Notes: generated from the letters alone by a model not told the origin. DNA of 64,000 nt from Mortierella alpina (GCA_029449245.1 JANATF010000007.1:1116001-1180000), one strand, 5' to 3'; counted from the first letter of the stretch, positions 1 to 12,200 are shown. Program-made: numbers and translations.

Positions 1-592
1 TCCGGTCCGAACATTTGACCGCTACGCGAGAACCTGAGATGCACCGGAGACCCTGATCCTAGACATGCATTATATACATGACATCGTAGTATGATCTGGT
101 TAAGCGTCATATCGAAGTTCTTCTGCTAGAGTTTTATCATGCGCGCTCATACACATAGCATACGTGTTAAAAATCGTCAGCATGTTGGCATAGCGAGAAA
201 CAAAGGGCGGGTTATTTAACATGTATGATGCACAGTACTTCTGTTTGAAAGCGCTAAACGATGGGCATAAGGCGTAGGACCATAAAAGTATCCTTTTACC
301 TTTTCATGGTGTAACGCTGAGGTGATCGACGCAGCTAGTGCGAAGGCAAGTGCCTATAAAGTCTTACGGTTGTAGAGTCTAACAGGCGAACAGTTTAGCG
401 GCGGGTACAAGTATTATCAAATGCTTTAATGACCAAAATCAGACTGATGGGATGGAGGTGGATGAGACTAAGGCTAAGGAAAAGAGTAGGCTCAAAGCAT
501 ATATCTGAACGGTTTATTGCAACTATCAAACTTGTTACATGCCGAATTTTCCCTCACTTCAACCAGTAGCACGGTCCTACTAACTCTCTTGC
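1..592. other. Intergenic, no gene seen
   Basis: AT-leaning sequence downstream of the first lectin gene (which runs leftward and ends at 593). I see no convincing ORF, RNA gene or repeat. It presumably holds the lectin 3' UTR next to 593. Confidence 0.5.
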
Positions 593-1261
593 TTAGACAG
601 AGACGGTTAGCCACTGCTGGTTTAGCTCAGCAGGGAACTTGCATTTGTACTGCTTCACCCGGGTGCCAGCAGTATAGTTGAAATACGGAACATCGATGCA
701 TTGTTTAGGCGATTGCTTGCCCATTGTTATACCGTTGCCAGCTGTCATGTGGAATTGCTGCTCTGGTAGCTCTCTATTGCATGACGCCAGAGTCAAGTAC
801 AGACTAGGCGACGTATCCGGGGGACCGGAGAGGCACAGGGGCTTGCTCTTTTCATCAAGCGGAAACGCCGCCTGGATGGCCCAACTTTTGGGTTTGAATT
901 TCCATGTCTGAGCGTCATTGTTCTTGTCGCAACCTTGCAGTTGAATCTGCGTTTCCTAAGTACGCAGAATATTAATGCAGGGGTAATGGTCCTCCGTTTA
1001 AAATGAATAGAGTGAGGCAGCTGTAGCATTTCAGCTTGGCTTGGTGGAAGGAAGTAAACGAAGACTTACATCCCCAGTCTTTATGGCAGCAAGACACATC
1101 TTTTGGTCGCCAACAGACTGGATAAGGCCAAATTTCAACCGGACAGCGCCGTAACCTGGCATAGGGTTCAATTTAACAGGCTGCCTATTGGGATCTTGAG
1201 GGTCTGCCAAGGCTCCAGCGGCAAGGGAAACGAAGCTAATGAGGACCAGGGAAAACTTCAT
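593..1261 (-). CDS. Secreted ricin-B-type lectin, paralogue A
   Basis: Two exons, 1261-1070 and 955-593, joined in phase 0 across a GTAAGT...TTAG intron, giving 184 aa. Residues 1-20 form a signal peptide with the core LVLISFVSLAAGALA, so the product is probably exported. The rest is a single beta-trefoil ricin-B carbohydrate-binding domain (R-type lectin): a start strand around KMCLAA, then Trp/Phe-containing repeats AQTWKF, EQQFHM and NQQWLTV at the C terminus, and paired Cys residues (CLSG, CNRE, CIDV, CKFP). The middle repeat has Phe where the QxW motif expects Trp. The domain fills the protein, with no enzymatic part, so the inferred role is sugar binding at the cell surface or outside. 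Paralogues lie at 2997-3694 and 19508-20161, and the domain is also fused to a GH5 enzyme at 33243-35607. Confidence 0.85.
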
Positions 1262-2996
1262 GGAGAATAAAAATGATGAGACGTATTGCTTGTGTTATGA
1301 ATGTGGTGGGTGAGTGCAAATGAAAGCTGATATTTTCAAGTTACTTTGGATGAAGAGTGCTACTTTATACTTTATAGGCCTGTAGTTTGGTGGCAGGCTG
1401 CCTTGTATCAACCCATTTACCCTCCGGAAAAAACATGCTACCAAAACCTATGCCTGGCTCGGACACTGAGGCTGTATCAGTGTGTTATCAGAAGTCGGAT
1501 TCAAGAGTGGTGACCACAAAGGTGGCAATTTTCTTGCAGATGTTCAACACAGAGAAAAAGAAAGATAAAACAGGTGGCAAACATTAGCCTCGTTCAGTTG
1601 CAAAAATCGATCAACATCGACCATCGACGATTTTGGCTCAAGTTTTCCTTAACTTGCTGGTGTCCTATACCACCAACATTGAGACGTGTTTCTGCTACTG
1701 GACTTTGGACAATCTCCATTTCTTCGCTTTTCCAAAAGCCAGCATCGGCATCGAGACCACAATTGAACTACAGCTGTCTCGGCCTGTTTCAAACTTTAAG
1801 AAACGCGTACGTTGTTCACGTAACGTAAGTCCGTCTACTCAACGGGACTCTACGTTGAACACATTTTTGTTCTTTTTGCGACGTTTCAGTCTTGAGATGT
1901 CGCCTTGTGAGACCACTGGCGGTGTCCTCTGCCCTTTATATTTTTTTTGTCGACGGGTAACAACATTGCCAGGCTGATGAGTTAGCTGGCAATATGTGTT
2001 TGATAAAGACATTGTACACACGACTAGCATGCACTGAATGTCCGATAGTGACCAATGTCGTAGCTGGTCTACCAATGTCGCGTTCAACGGGACATAGTGT
2101 TTAATGTAAAGCAGAGAGAAGCAGCTACGGGATAATGCGTGGACTGTGCATGGATCGATCCTGAAGAAAACCAAGGGTAAATAGTCTCTTGGTCACTCCA
2201 ACCACGGGCTGCTCTGTCTCCTCCAACTACTGTAGAATCGGGTGTCCGTCAACTTACCTAGCAACTTGGACCGGGCAATCGTACATTCTGAGACATGCTA
2301 AAACAGTACAGCCTCGCCTCGTCTTGAGGCGACGCGAATTTTCCTACAAACGCAACACTTGTCCGTGGTGGCGTTGGTTAAACTTTGAGTGAATGCGAAC
2401 GATCAATGGGGATTATAACATCAGTCCATGACAAGTGAACCCTATGATCTCCTTTCGATACCAGTTATGTACCTCCCGTCTCAAGATTCACGCGCGGCAT
2501 GCAAAAGGTCGGGTCACCCTGAAACCAGGCTGACTTAGAGGATCGAAGACCCTACGAGCCCCAGTGACCAAGACAGGGACCCGAGTTTCACCCGCTAATG
2601 AAAAGCATCAAGAACTGATCATAAACATGAGCAAGCAGAGGCAAATGTAATCAAATTACGCGTCCTTCGCGTAGCAGCCGCTCATACTTGATAAAAGATG
2701 ATTGGCCGTTGAACCAAGGTCCCAGTTCGTGAAGTAGGATCTTATAACGAAAAAAAAAATGCCATAGTCGATGGTCCGATTATGTTCAAACAGTTTATTG
2801 AGTAATGGTTTGGGCTACTTGACAGAACTGCATAAACGGGCAAAAATAAGCGTAAACGAAAAATGAATGACGAGCAGCGTTGGAGAAAAAAAAGCGAGCT
2901 CGAGTAATGAAAAACACAAAGTCAAGTAATAAATCACAGGATTTTTGACCTGCCTGACCCATTCAGGAAAAAAAAGAGAGTAGTTTCTCCAAGCGC
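1262..2996. other. Intergenic between lectins A and B
   Basis: Besides the lectin A promoter and the 3' flank of lectin B, I see only short ORFs (the longest about 110 codons) with no family resemblance and poor composition. An A/T-rich stretch with A-runs lies at 2750-2960. Confidence 0.45.
1361..1380 (-). promoter_or_regulatory. TATA-type promoter of lectin A
   Basis: On the minus strand this reads GGCCTATAAAGTATAAAG, about 110 bp upstream of the lectin A ATG at 1261. Lectin B has the same GGCC-TATA arrangement at nearly the same distance, which supports a functional core promoter. Confidence 0.55.
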
Positions 2997-3694
2997 TTAG
3001 AGGCCGCCCAATGCCCAGAGTTGGCTTGGATTCTTTCCTCCGTCCTCACATTTGTACACGATCAATTCATTGCCACGATTGTCGAGATAGTGTCGAATAT
3101 CCAAGCAGAATCCGTGATTCTTGTTGACAATGTTGTTGGTGTCTGACAAATACCACTGCTGAGATGGCAAAGTAGCATTGCATTTGTTCAAGACCACAAA
3201 GAAACGTTCGCCCGGCTGCGTGTTATGATCAAGGCAGTACGTCCCTTTGGTCCCTTCAGGTGTATATTCCAGCTCAATGGTGCTGTCCGAGTTGATTCTC
3301 CACAGCTGACCGCCCTTTGAATAGTTACATTTCCAAAGTTTGATCGGGTTGTTCTACACGTAGTTTGCATGTTAGAAACGTAAAATACATGACGACAGTT
3401 TCTTTCTTCTTTATCTCAAGAGATCCTGAGCAGGTCAAAAAATGGGTAACTTACATTAACGACTTTCATATCACTGTTGTCGACACACATATTCAGAGCT
3501 TCACGGTGCATAGATTTGAGGACCACACCTGTGGAAAATCCACCCGACACTGGGGAAACAGGTGGTGGAGGTTGACGTGAATTTTCTGATTGGATAGTGC
3601 TCGGCATTTCCGATGGTTGATCATTTTGTGTAGGGGCAGCCAGGGCAAGTGCACCGAGAGAGATGAGGCCAACGAGAATGAGAAAGCACTTCAT
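2997..3694 (-). CDS. Secreted ricin-B-type lectin, paralogue B
   Basis: Two exons, 3694-3455 and 3353-2997, with a 101-nt phase-0 intron (GTAAGT...GTAG), giving 198 aa. The ATG at 3694 is chosen over an upstream in-frame codon because it starts directly into a signal peptide (MKCFLILVGLISLGALALA). A short Pro/Ser/Gln-rich linker (about residues 21-60) precedes the ricin-B domain, which runs from about KSMHREALNMC to the C terminus. QxW repeats are GGQLWRI, SQQWYL and SQLWAL, and conserved Cys occur in MCVDN, WKCN, YCLD, FCLD and YKCED. The intron splits the domain just before NNPIKLWKC, exactly as in the GH5 fusion protein (NNPVLLWSC). Predicted role is extracellular sugar binding; the ligand cannot be inferred. 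Confidence 0.88.
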
Positions 3695-3794
3695 TTCTTT
3701 TCTTGATGAAAATCTAAACAAAGTAGGTGTGATTGTTTGTCAAATAAAAGAACAAGGAGGTGTGAGCGTGCTTTTGAAATAAGAGAAGGATCCT

Positions 3795-3807
3795 CTTTAT
3801 ATAGGCC
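3795..3807 (-). promoter_or_regulatory. TATA box of lectin B
   Basis: Minus strand GGCCTATATAAAG, about 105 bp upstream of the lectin B ATG. It shares the GGCCTATA core with the lectin A promoter. Confidence 0.6.
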
Positions 3808-4778
3808 TAAAAGCTAACGATCTCTCGAGGGCAATGTCGACAGCCAGTGGCGTACTCCTCTTCTTTCCTCCCGAATATTGCACCAAGACAATCTTCAGTT
3901 AGTGGTACATCTTTCGCCGCTCTAGAGAGGTACAGAAATTGAAAAGAAAGAACCTGAACACATCCAGCTCTGGCAATACTAATTGAACTGACCACTTCTT
4001 TGACTCATATAGCACATTTGGACTTGAACCATGGAAAATACACGAGTACTACTCCCGTGGCCAACTATGTGCTCCGGCACTAGTGACACCGTAGACCGTG
4101 CTAACAAAGATTGGTGTTGCAACGTAAATTTTATTCCGCAAGATTGTGGTGTACCGTCTTGGCAAGAGTCTTAGGAAAAAGCGTTGAAGGTCTTGACAGG
4201 TTCTTTTGACTGCCCGTCGCCTCATATTTTTTTCTTCGTTTCTGTGTGGATAGACGTGAAGTTCTCGGTGCCAGGGAGTCAGTCTCGCGACGAGAAGAGC
4301 GCGAGTGACGATGTCTAGGAGGGAGCATGCGTGTCATACTTGAGTTTGGCTAAGGGTTGAATCCGCAGTGCCGTCATAATAATATGTGTATTTTCGCAGC
4401 GCTTCGCGGAGCGTTTTTTTTTTCCGCTTAATTATGTGATACCAAGGACGTCTTGAAAATGGCAGCATACATCCAACAGCCCAGAAAACTCCCTTTTTGA
4501 TAATATTATTATTATTGATCTGCTACCATCGACTATCCGCAAGCTCCTCGAAAGAAAGTGTTGGGGTGTGTAGGTTTCATGAAATTTCTTCCGCAAAAAC
4601 GACCCTTCCTTGCACTTTCCTTTGGCCATTCAAACCTCTACAACCAATTTGATACCGCGAAATTTCGACAAGGGAAAGAGACATCTCTTGTGAAAAATTT
4701 CCTACAAGCGAGGTTCGATCCATACCTGGTAGTATCAGGGTCAACGTCTTGCTCAAGTTTTATTAATTTCAGTTCACT
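3808..4778. other. Intergenic, lectin B to carboxylesterase A
   Basis: Upstream region of lectin B and 3' flank of the esterase. No ORF here resembles a known family. A GC-rich imperfect hairpin followed by a T-run near 4397-4426 looks like a bacterial terminator but has no such meaning in a fungal nuclear gene. Confidence 0.45.
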
Positions 4779-6886
4779 TTACAGTGACTGGAAGATATCA
4801 AACCCAACGTCCGCGCCACGTCCGATCCGCGCCTGCTCAGCCGCATAGACAAACGACCGTCTCCAAAACTCGACCTCCTCGGCTGACATCCTTTCCACGA
4901 CCCCTCGTCCAATCTGAAAATCCGCCTCAAACACAATGGCCTCCTCTCCGAGTTTATCCTCGGCGGGTGCAGGTATCGGCAAGACATTGTTCACCTTGGG
5001 CAACGACGACCCCTCGGGTGATTTGGCGGTCACCACATCGATCCAAACGCGTTGCATCTCCTTGCAAAACGGCATTTCATTGTCGGAAAGAACATTCGCC
5101 GCGGTTTTGTTCCCAAACGTATAAAAGAGCTCTATCCCATGATGCGATTTCAAATTAGGAAGCATCTCATCCATCTGCGTCGATCGAAGATCCACATGAT
5201 ACCGTGTCAATTGGCACGTCGGGTGCGCTAGAATGGCTTCGCTCGCTTGCAGAACTGGGAACTTGAAGAGACAACTGTTCAATAACCGATCTCCCATTGC
5301 AAAGGCATCCTCGTAATTCCTAGGCACACCAAACAGTCGGTCAAAGACTGGGCCATCACCCGGTGCGCAGAGTCGAGCCCTCAACTTGGCAATGGTTTGT
5401 GGCGTCGTTGCGTTGAACAAAGCCGTGAACATGGTTCCTATATTCCATCCATGGAGTAGAAAAACACGAAAGGAAGAGTTTCCGTGTTACTGGGCATGGA
5501 AACAGATGGCGGAAATGGCCAGGGTATATTAACTGGCTGCTTACCTTCATCCGCACAGGTTCCAATGACGACCCAATTGAGCTCCGGATCATATATCGAC
5601 GCATTCTGAGTCAACAAACGACTATCCTCCTTGAACAAAATACCATCCATGCTCGGACCAAAGAACAAAATCCCGCGCTTGTTCAGTTCCTCCGCTAGCT
5701 TTCTTTCCGGGATCGCTCTCAATCTGGCCACCTTCTCAAGCGGAGGCAGTCCAGTTGGTACACTAAAGACCTGACACAAATGATCAAAATACCGCTGGCC
5801 ATCATGTTCAGGACGCAGCATGGGCAAGGACGACGCAGCACAGGATTGAAGAATCGCTCGATAGAACAGTCCACGGCATTCTGGGATCAGTTGAAGGCAC
5901 GAGATGGCTACGGCTCCTGCAGATTCACCCATGACCGTGACACGACTAGAGTCGCCCCTGAAGGCTTGGATATGATCGCGAATCCATTCCAGACCTAGGA
6001 TCTGATCCAAGAGACCCCAGTTGCCCACCGAGGCATCGTACCATCGGCGCTGGTCTTCAGGGACGGCATTTGCATAGGTTTGAGCATCAAGGGCTAGTTC
6101 CTTGGAGGAGATGAATCCGAAAAAGTTGACGCGGTAGTTGATGCTGACCACGATCATTGGCGTCTTTTGCTCAATAGAAGTCGACACCAACTCTGTGCAG
6201 TCTATATATGTCGTTTCATGGAATATCAGGATATGCAGTTGACCAAATTAAACGCCGTTAAGGTCTTTCTTTTTCTTTTGCTTTCTTCCAACAACGCCTC
6301 TCTCTCTCTGTTCCCCTTCGAAGAATAACCCTCAAGCTTGTTGCCTGGTGCTTACCATAGAGTGGATGGGTGATAGAGCCATTCTTAAACCCACCGCCAT
6401 AGATCCAGACACAGACCGGCAACGCCTCGTCCGAGTCCAATGCAGAGGTTGGCATGTAGATGTTGAGGCTGAGGCAGTCGCGTTCGCTCATATCCCGCTC
6501 ATATACCGTCTTGGACGCAATCCCAAAGATCATGGACACGAACGGGTCGGTTGCAGTCGATTGGGGCGGCGTATAGCTATAATATTCACAACAAAGTAGC
6601 ACAAACGATATTTTTTCTCAGCCCATTTTCCCCTCTGCTCATGGGCCCCAATCGGATGGATAACAACAACAGAGAACACAAATTTCCCACAGTGCAGTTG
6701 AGTCTCTTTTTACCCTGTCGTGGTCCCGTCGCGCACGCCTTGCCAAGGCCCAGCCTTGTCTGCGGGCCGCCAGCGCTCGCTCACGACGCCAAAAGGGATG
6801 TTGAGGAATCTGGCGACAGGCAGGAGCGGGTCACGCACTCCTTTGACAGTGCCAAGGCCAGGGATAGTGATCGTAGGATGTTGCAT
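4779..6886 (-). CDS. Type-B carboxylesterase/lipase, paralogue A
   Basis: Four exons, 6886-6714, 6576-6356, 6201-5545 and 5437-4779, 569 aa; splice phases agree throughout. It belongs to the alpha/beta-hydrolase carboxylesterase family (PF00135), which hydrolyses carboxylic esters. Visible landmarks are FLNIPFG and ERWRPA near the N terminus, the oxyanion-hole GGGF, NYRVNFFGF, and the nucleophile elbow GESAG (Ser about 225). The acidic residue lies in CADEG at the exon 3/4 junction and the catalytic His in SHHGIELF. No signal peptide is seen, so it may be cytosolic. The ATG at 6886 is chosen because the next residues (MQHPTITIPG) align with the start of its paralogue at 42447 (MSPRPHVTIPG). 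The paralogue has one intron against three here. The upstream flank is a purine-rich tract. Confidence 0.88.
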
Positions 6887-7074
6887 GCCGGCAGACGAAG
6901 GACGATTGAAAAGCATGGATGGACCGGATGGACAGGATGGGCAGGCGATGGATGCGATGAATGGAGGTGGGATGCAAGTGAAGAGGCTAACGATGAATGC
7001 AAAGACAAGGAAGGAGAGTGAAGGAATGAGCGAGGAGAATCAACGCGGAGGGAGAGGACTGACAAAGACAGAGG

Positions 7075-7145
7075 AATAAAGAGAGAAAGAGAGGCAGAGT
7101 CAGAGGCAGAGACAGAGACAGAGAGACAGAGAGACAAAGAGACCT
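7075..7145. repeat. GA-rich purine tract
   Basis: Imperfect GAGACA/GAGAGA repeats, about 190-260 bp upstream of the carboxylesterase A start codon. Long apparent ORFs on both strands here (Ser/Leu-rich or Arg/Glu-rich) are artefacts of this composition. Confidence 0.7.
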
Positions 7146-7920
7146 TTGCGCGCCTGCTTGGCCAACCTTAAAAAACACGTGTCGGGCAAAACGCGCGCCA
7201 TGGCCCAGCATTCAAATGCTGAGCATCCACGCTAGAGTGCCACCGCCCGAGACGCCGGGCATGCAAGAAGAGACAGGGGCCAGCGTCGAGACGTAGTTGA
7301 TCAGCTCATCCATCATTCCGGGCGCAAGGGTCCTTGCCTACACGACGATGAGTGGTTCTTCTGGCAGCACGACGCACCACTGCATTGGCTGCCTGTGGGT
7401 CAGTCGAGGGTTTATACGAGGCGAGTATTCCTCTTCAGGTCTTCCCTGTGGAATCTGTTGCTCTTCCTACCTTACGTACCTCCAGAGACCGTTCTCCGAT
7501 GCCTTGTACATTCTCTAAAGTCATAGATATGACCAACAGGGCGAGGATATGCAAGAACCGTTCGGTATTAAGGGACGAGCCAAGTGGTTTAGAGTCCTCA
7601 GACCAAACCAATAAAATAATGCTGTGCTCCCGAGGAGCGCGAGTGTGCAATGCTCCCCTAGACCCAAGGTGGAAAGCCGTCCTCTTGTTCTTCATTCTCT
7701 CTTTCCCATAGTGTTTTTTTTGGCCCACCTAATGCATGGCAAGGTCCCTTCGTTGCCCATTCGTTTTTCGTGACACCAAAAAAAAAAAAAAGAAAAAAAA
7801 GAAAAGACAGTCTCCCTATCTCCCACGGGTATAAATATCAGGGTCCATCCGTCGCGTTTCGCTCTTCTTTTTTTCTTCTTTTCCTCACTGACCCTCTCGT
7901 CTTCCACATAGGCAAGGCAG

Positions 7921-8105
7921 CGGGTGCGCCCTACCGCTTCAACAAGATAGTGGAGAGCGGGTGTGCCCTACCGCTAAAACAAGATAGTGGATGGCGGGTG
8001 CGCCCTACCGCCTAGACAAGATAGTGGAGAGCGGGTGTGCCCTACCGCTAAGACAAGATAGTGGAGGGCGGGTGCGCCCTACCGCCTAGACAAGATAGTG
8101 GAGGG
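7921..8105 (+). repeat. 37-bp tandem minisatellite, five copies
   Basis: The sequence CGGGTG(C/T)G recurs at 7921, 7958, 7995, 8032 and 8069, a strict 37-bp period with no spacers. Copies differ at a few sites (GCGCC or GTGCC; CTTCAACAAG, CTAAAACAAG, CTAGACAAG or CTAAGACAAG). Variants partly alternate, copies 1, 3 and 5 being GCGCC and 2 and 4 GTGCC, which suggests amplification as a dimer. Each unit contains a GGGC...GCCC self-complementary core. Because units are contiguous this is a minisatellite and not a CRISPR array. Confidence 0.92.
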
Positions 8106-8429
8106 TGGAGTCAACCACTCGCAAAAATCGCTGATGGGCGACACCTGCAAAGGCCCCGCGAGTTTGCCTCTACCTCGCGCTATAAACTCAAAGAGGAGGT
8201 GGAGCAAACCACTTGAAAAAAGAAACGTTTTTGGGGTGCGACGACAGACCACCTCCCCGTGGTGCACCCTGGGCAGCTTTGCTGGCAAAGAGTCTGTCAT
8301 TTCAAGGCTAGTTGGTATCGAGTATAGGGCTGATAGAGAAGCATTGAAGTAAAAAGAAATAAACCTGAAGAAGCGGCGTTCCTTCCACGTGCATTATTCA
8401 ATATCTTGATGGGCAGCGGGGTGGCAAAA

Positions 8430-8812
8430 TGCTCTCATGGCCAGTGCGAGCACTAATGTCTGCGGGACTTGGAATTGGGAGGAAGGCACGGCTAGTCATC
8501 TGAAATGGAGGAAGCAGCATCTCAATTCACCCACAACGTCCTTTGCAATGGCTTTTTTTACGTCGTTGCAAATATCCTCAGCATCTTCTACTGAAGTCCT
8601 CATCCTGCTGACAAAATTCTATGGCCTTGACAAACCACTAATCTTGAATCTCGGATGTTGGAGCCATGTCGATTTTGAGGACCAAACACGCTCTCATTCG
8701 GTACCTGTCTCTCGGTGTTTTTTGTGTTGACCACAAACCATTGCACCTTCTTGAAGGTCCTTTCTCGTGTCAGTGCACTGAGAAGCCTGGAGGAGAGCCA
8801 CGCACATTGCAA
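8430..8812 (-). pseudogene. Possible broken coding remnant
   Basis: Three reading frames each carry a stretch with protein-like composition, interrupted by stops. One has KVQWFVVNTKNTERQVPNES (about 8750-8690), a second VLKIDMAPTSEIQD then WFVKAIEFCQQDEDFSRRC, and a third RTSVEDAEDICNDVKKAIAK (about 8604-8545). The frames follow each other, as expected of a frameshifted gene. The first segments faintly recall the ubiquitin-like N terminus of Crinkler-type effectors, but I cannot confirm this. Confidence 0.22.
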
Positions 8813-9241
8813 AGATGCATGTACACAGACATGGCGACATGGCGCGCGATCATTCTCAGGAACAAAAGTGTCCGCAGCTTTTATTTGCGGCCCTAAGAAT
8901 GAGACACATCTCAGGAATAGATTCAGTCTCTGTTATATTGCCTTGCCATGAACACTTTACGACTTCAGTGGCGATCCCACAGCAAACTCAGCAACCTCCT
9001 TGCACACTGAAAACTGGCCAGCATAGACATGTTTTCCAGCTGGATGTAAATACATTTGGGCAAGAACAAGATGCGGAGATATATAGGCTGGATTGGTTAA
9101 GATTGTAGGGTATAAAGCGGAATAGGGAGGAAGCATACACGACTCTAACTGACTGGCATCCTTGGCCTCCCTCCCTTTCCTAGCATCGCTTCGTGTGTCC
9201 GTGTTCGCACATAACACGCAGGCTAACCGTTTCGCTATCGC

Positions 9242-12200
9242 TCACTGCGTCATCATCGAGATCGGGTGCAGGCCTGCCGAACTAGAGGTCGGCAGCGACC
9301 CATGGTGCTGAGGCTGATATTGTTGCTGCTGCTGGGGAGGATGAAAAGTCGGGCCTCCACTGCTTCCATTCCGATCCGCCTTCAGAAACTTGAGCGTGTT
9401 TAGCAACTTGAACCGGTTGTTCTTCTTGGCCGGTGACTCTGGCAGATGAGGCTCAGCCATTTGATCCACATTCTGCAGAATCTGGTCATAGATCCCCTTC
9501 AGCACCGCAATCTTCAGCACCGGGTCCGTCGCATGGAGATGCTGGTGGTGCGACTGCAATTGCTGCAGTTGCAGTTGCTGCAGGTACTGCTCCTGTTGCC
9601 ATTGCACCTCCCGTGAGGACCTCGAGTCCGATCGAGTGACCCGCGTCTTGCCCTTCTGGGAGACACGCACTCGATCAGAAGAGTGGCCCTCGCCACCTGC
9701 TGTTCTCACTGACTGCCCATCCTCCTCCTCAGTCTCTCCATCAATCCCAAGACCATCGCCAAGTCGACGAAGTGATGCATTGCTATCACGATCATCGTCT
9801 CCCGGGTGGTCACCATCCACATCCCCGCCTGCACTGTAATACAAGTGCGAGGGAATGTCCAACGACGACGATCCCAACTCATACTCCAGCCTGATGGGCG
9901 GCGGTGCGGGACCTGCAATAGCCTGCCCATTGACTGTGGGCTGGTGCAGAAGCAGCGACGATGTTGAATGGGATGTGGCAATCGATGTGACCGAAGCAGA
10001 CGGACCAGGATACTCACCAGCCTGTTGATGTTGCTGGTACACATGTTCCGATGAGGCGCTGAAGGGCATGGTCGAGGATTTGAGCCGCAGCCACGGCAAG
10101 GACGTGGCCGATTTTTCGGCATGCCCACCACTGTGTCCGGCAGCAGCAGCGTTGGTGGCAGGTGAGGACCGCTGTAGCGATGCTGATACATGACTAGGCA
10201 GCGGAGGTATGCCTCGTGTCAAGAGTGCTTTGGTTCCTTGGCTGCCTTGAGGAGGTCTACTAGCCCCAGGCGAAAACAACGGCATATGGATCGACGTCAA
10301 CGAGGGCGAGCTCTTGATGGCCATCGAGGAGCGAATGTCTGTAAGCGAGCCGTCACCCAGTCTGGACCCACTGTTGTGGTTCAATCTAAAGCCGAGTCGA
10401 TCCGACCCACACGCATTGCTGTGCGCAATCACACTTCCTGCTGAACCAGGCTGCGTTCCCAAACCTAGCGCCATCATAGCATCCGTGCTCAACTGAAGTC
10501 GTGACGATTCCAGCGTCGAGACCTTGCTTGGTTCAGTACTATCGTTCTTTTGCCTGCTGTTGCCGCTTGCGAAATCAAACACTCGGCTCATGCGGTTGCT
10601 CAGCTTGGGCGTCTGCGGAACCTGAAGTTGTTCTTGAGGCTGTAGTGACATCTCCTGCAGTTGTGGGCTGGTCAACGTGTACATACTCTTGGGACGTCCT
10701 GTTCCAGCGCCGCCAAGTCCCTTGCTCGACGATAGCTGCTGATGACTCTTGCGAGGTCGCAGACTGTTAAAGAGCGGGAAGGCGGAAAGCGGACTCGACG
10801 AAACAGTGGCTGTTTGTGGACTGTTGGTCATAGGCGAGGTCGAGTTGGGTGTTGAATAGCCCCTCAGAGTTGAAATCTGAAGAGTAGGCATCGTCCTGAT
10901 GTTGAGCGGCGGGTAGTCCACATAGTTTGGGTTAATACCTTCACTATTCACAGTCAACAGCGGACCCTGGGTGTGGTCAGAAGCACCCAGCAAAGTTGGG
11001 GTTGTCGGAGTCTCGTTATTAGGGGAGGCAGAGGGCAGTGCGAAGCTGCGGTTGATCATCATATTCTGGGTTGCAATGGCCAATCCTTGAGAGATGCCGA
11101 AGTTGACCGTGGCCGTACCATCTGAAACTGCAGAGGCAGTTCCAGACCGTGCAAGCTGCAAAGCGTTGGCGGTGCTCGCTGAGAGGGAAAAGGTTGTGCC
11201 GTGGACGCGAGGAGAACCAGCAGAAAAAGTCTTTGAAAGATTCCCCGATCCTGTTCCAGCACTTGCACCTGCACCTGCTCCCGTTGACTTGTCTAGTCCG
11301 TGCTGGTCGCGATACTGCTGACTATCGAGTTCCTGAACGCGCTTTAGAATAGAGTCGTGCATCCTCAACAGCAACGTGCGCTCAATTTGCTGAGGCATGA
11401 ACGATTGCAGCACATTGATCTTCATATTCATGGGTGCTTGTTCCTAATCAACCGCCAAAGCAAGAATAAGAATTGTGTATCAGAAAAGAATCCATGCGCA
11501 AGAAAAAAAAACAACCACGTTCATACTGACTGAACACTCACCCTTGTGATCTCAAAGCCATTCTCGGGCCATTCGCCAATTCTAAAGACCTCCAGAGTGC
11601 CCATCAGTTTCGTGAGCGACGAGGGTAGGGACTTTATCGGGTTTCCTTCCAAAATCAACACCTTCAGATCGACCAGCTCGCCAACCTCCTTTGGCAGCCA
11701 CGTCAGCAGGTTCTCACGAAGATCCAAGACTTCGAGCTGGGGCAGCAGTTTGATCTTGGACGTCAAGACGCGGATCTGATTGTGGTGCGCCTCGAAAACC
11801 CTCAGTCGCTTTAGCTCCGACAGTTTGCTAGCAGTCATTCCGCCCATCATCGACAGTCCACCGTTGCCGGCTCCAGATCCCTGGACTCCGGCTGCACCAC
11901 CTGTGGCTGAACCGCTTTGTGTTCCGACAGTGCCATTTGCCTGTCCTCCTTGCGCTATTGATCCATTCGGATATGAAGTTCCTGCTCCTGTTCCGTTGGT
12001 CATAGATCCCGAGATCGTTCCAGAGTTGTAACTGTTGCTGCTGTTACTCGAGCTCTGCAAGTTAAGTGATGACGTTCCAATCTCGCGCAGATAGTTGTTG
12101 GAGATGTAGAACTCTTCAAGCTTGGTCATCTGGTCCAGGACTGGCATGGCTTCAAACTGATTCCCGGACAGATCCAGGTAGACCAGTTCCTTGAATGCCA

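Larger units (their letters stand above)
6887..9241. other. Long intergenic region, esterase A to LRR gene
   Basis: Holds the esterase promoter with its GA tract, a 37-bp minisatellite (7921-8105), two related short motifs just after it (GGTGGAGTCAACCACT near 8104 and GGTGGAGCAAACCACT near 8199), and possible coding debris at 8430-8812. No intact gene was recognised. Confidence 0.5.

Noticed and set aside
4397-4426. Bacterial-type rho-independent terminator (GC hairpin plus T-run)
   Set aside because: The stem is short and imperfect, and such terminators are not used by fungal Pol II; A/T runs are common throughout the window.
4685-4735. tRNA-like GGTTCGATCC T-loop
   Set aside because: No matching T-stem, anticodon arm or acceptor stem around it.
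6551-7137. Long ORFs on both strands upstream of carboxylesterase A
   Set aside because: They arise from esterase exon 1 read in other frames and from the GA-rich tract; composition is purely repeat-driven.
7921-8105. CRISPR-like array
   Set aside because: The 37-bp units are contiguous with no spacers, and the genome is eukaryotic; it is a minisatellite.
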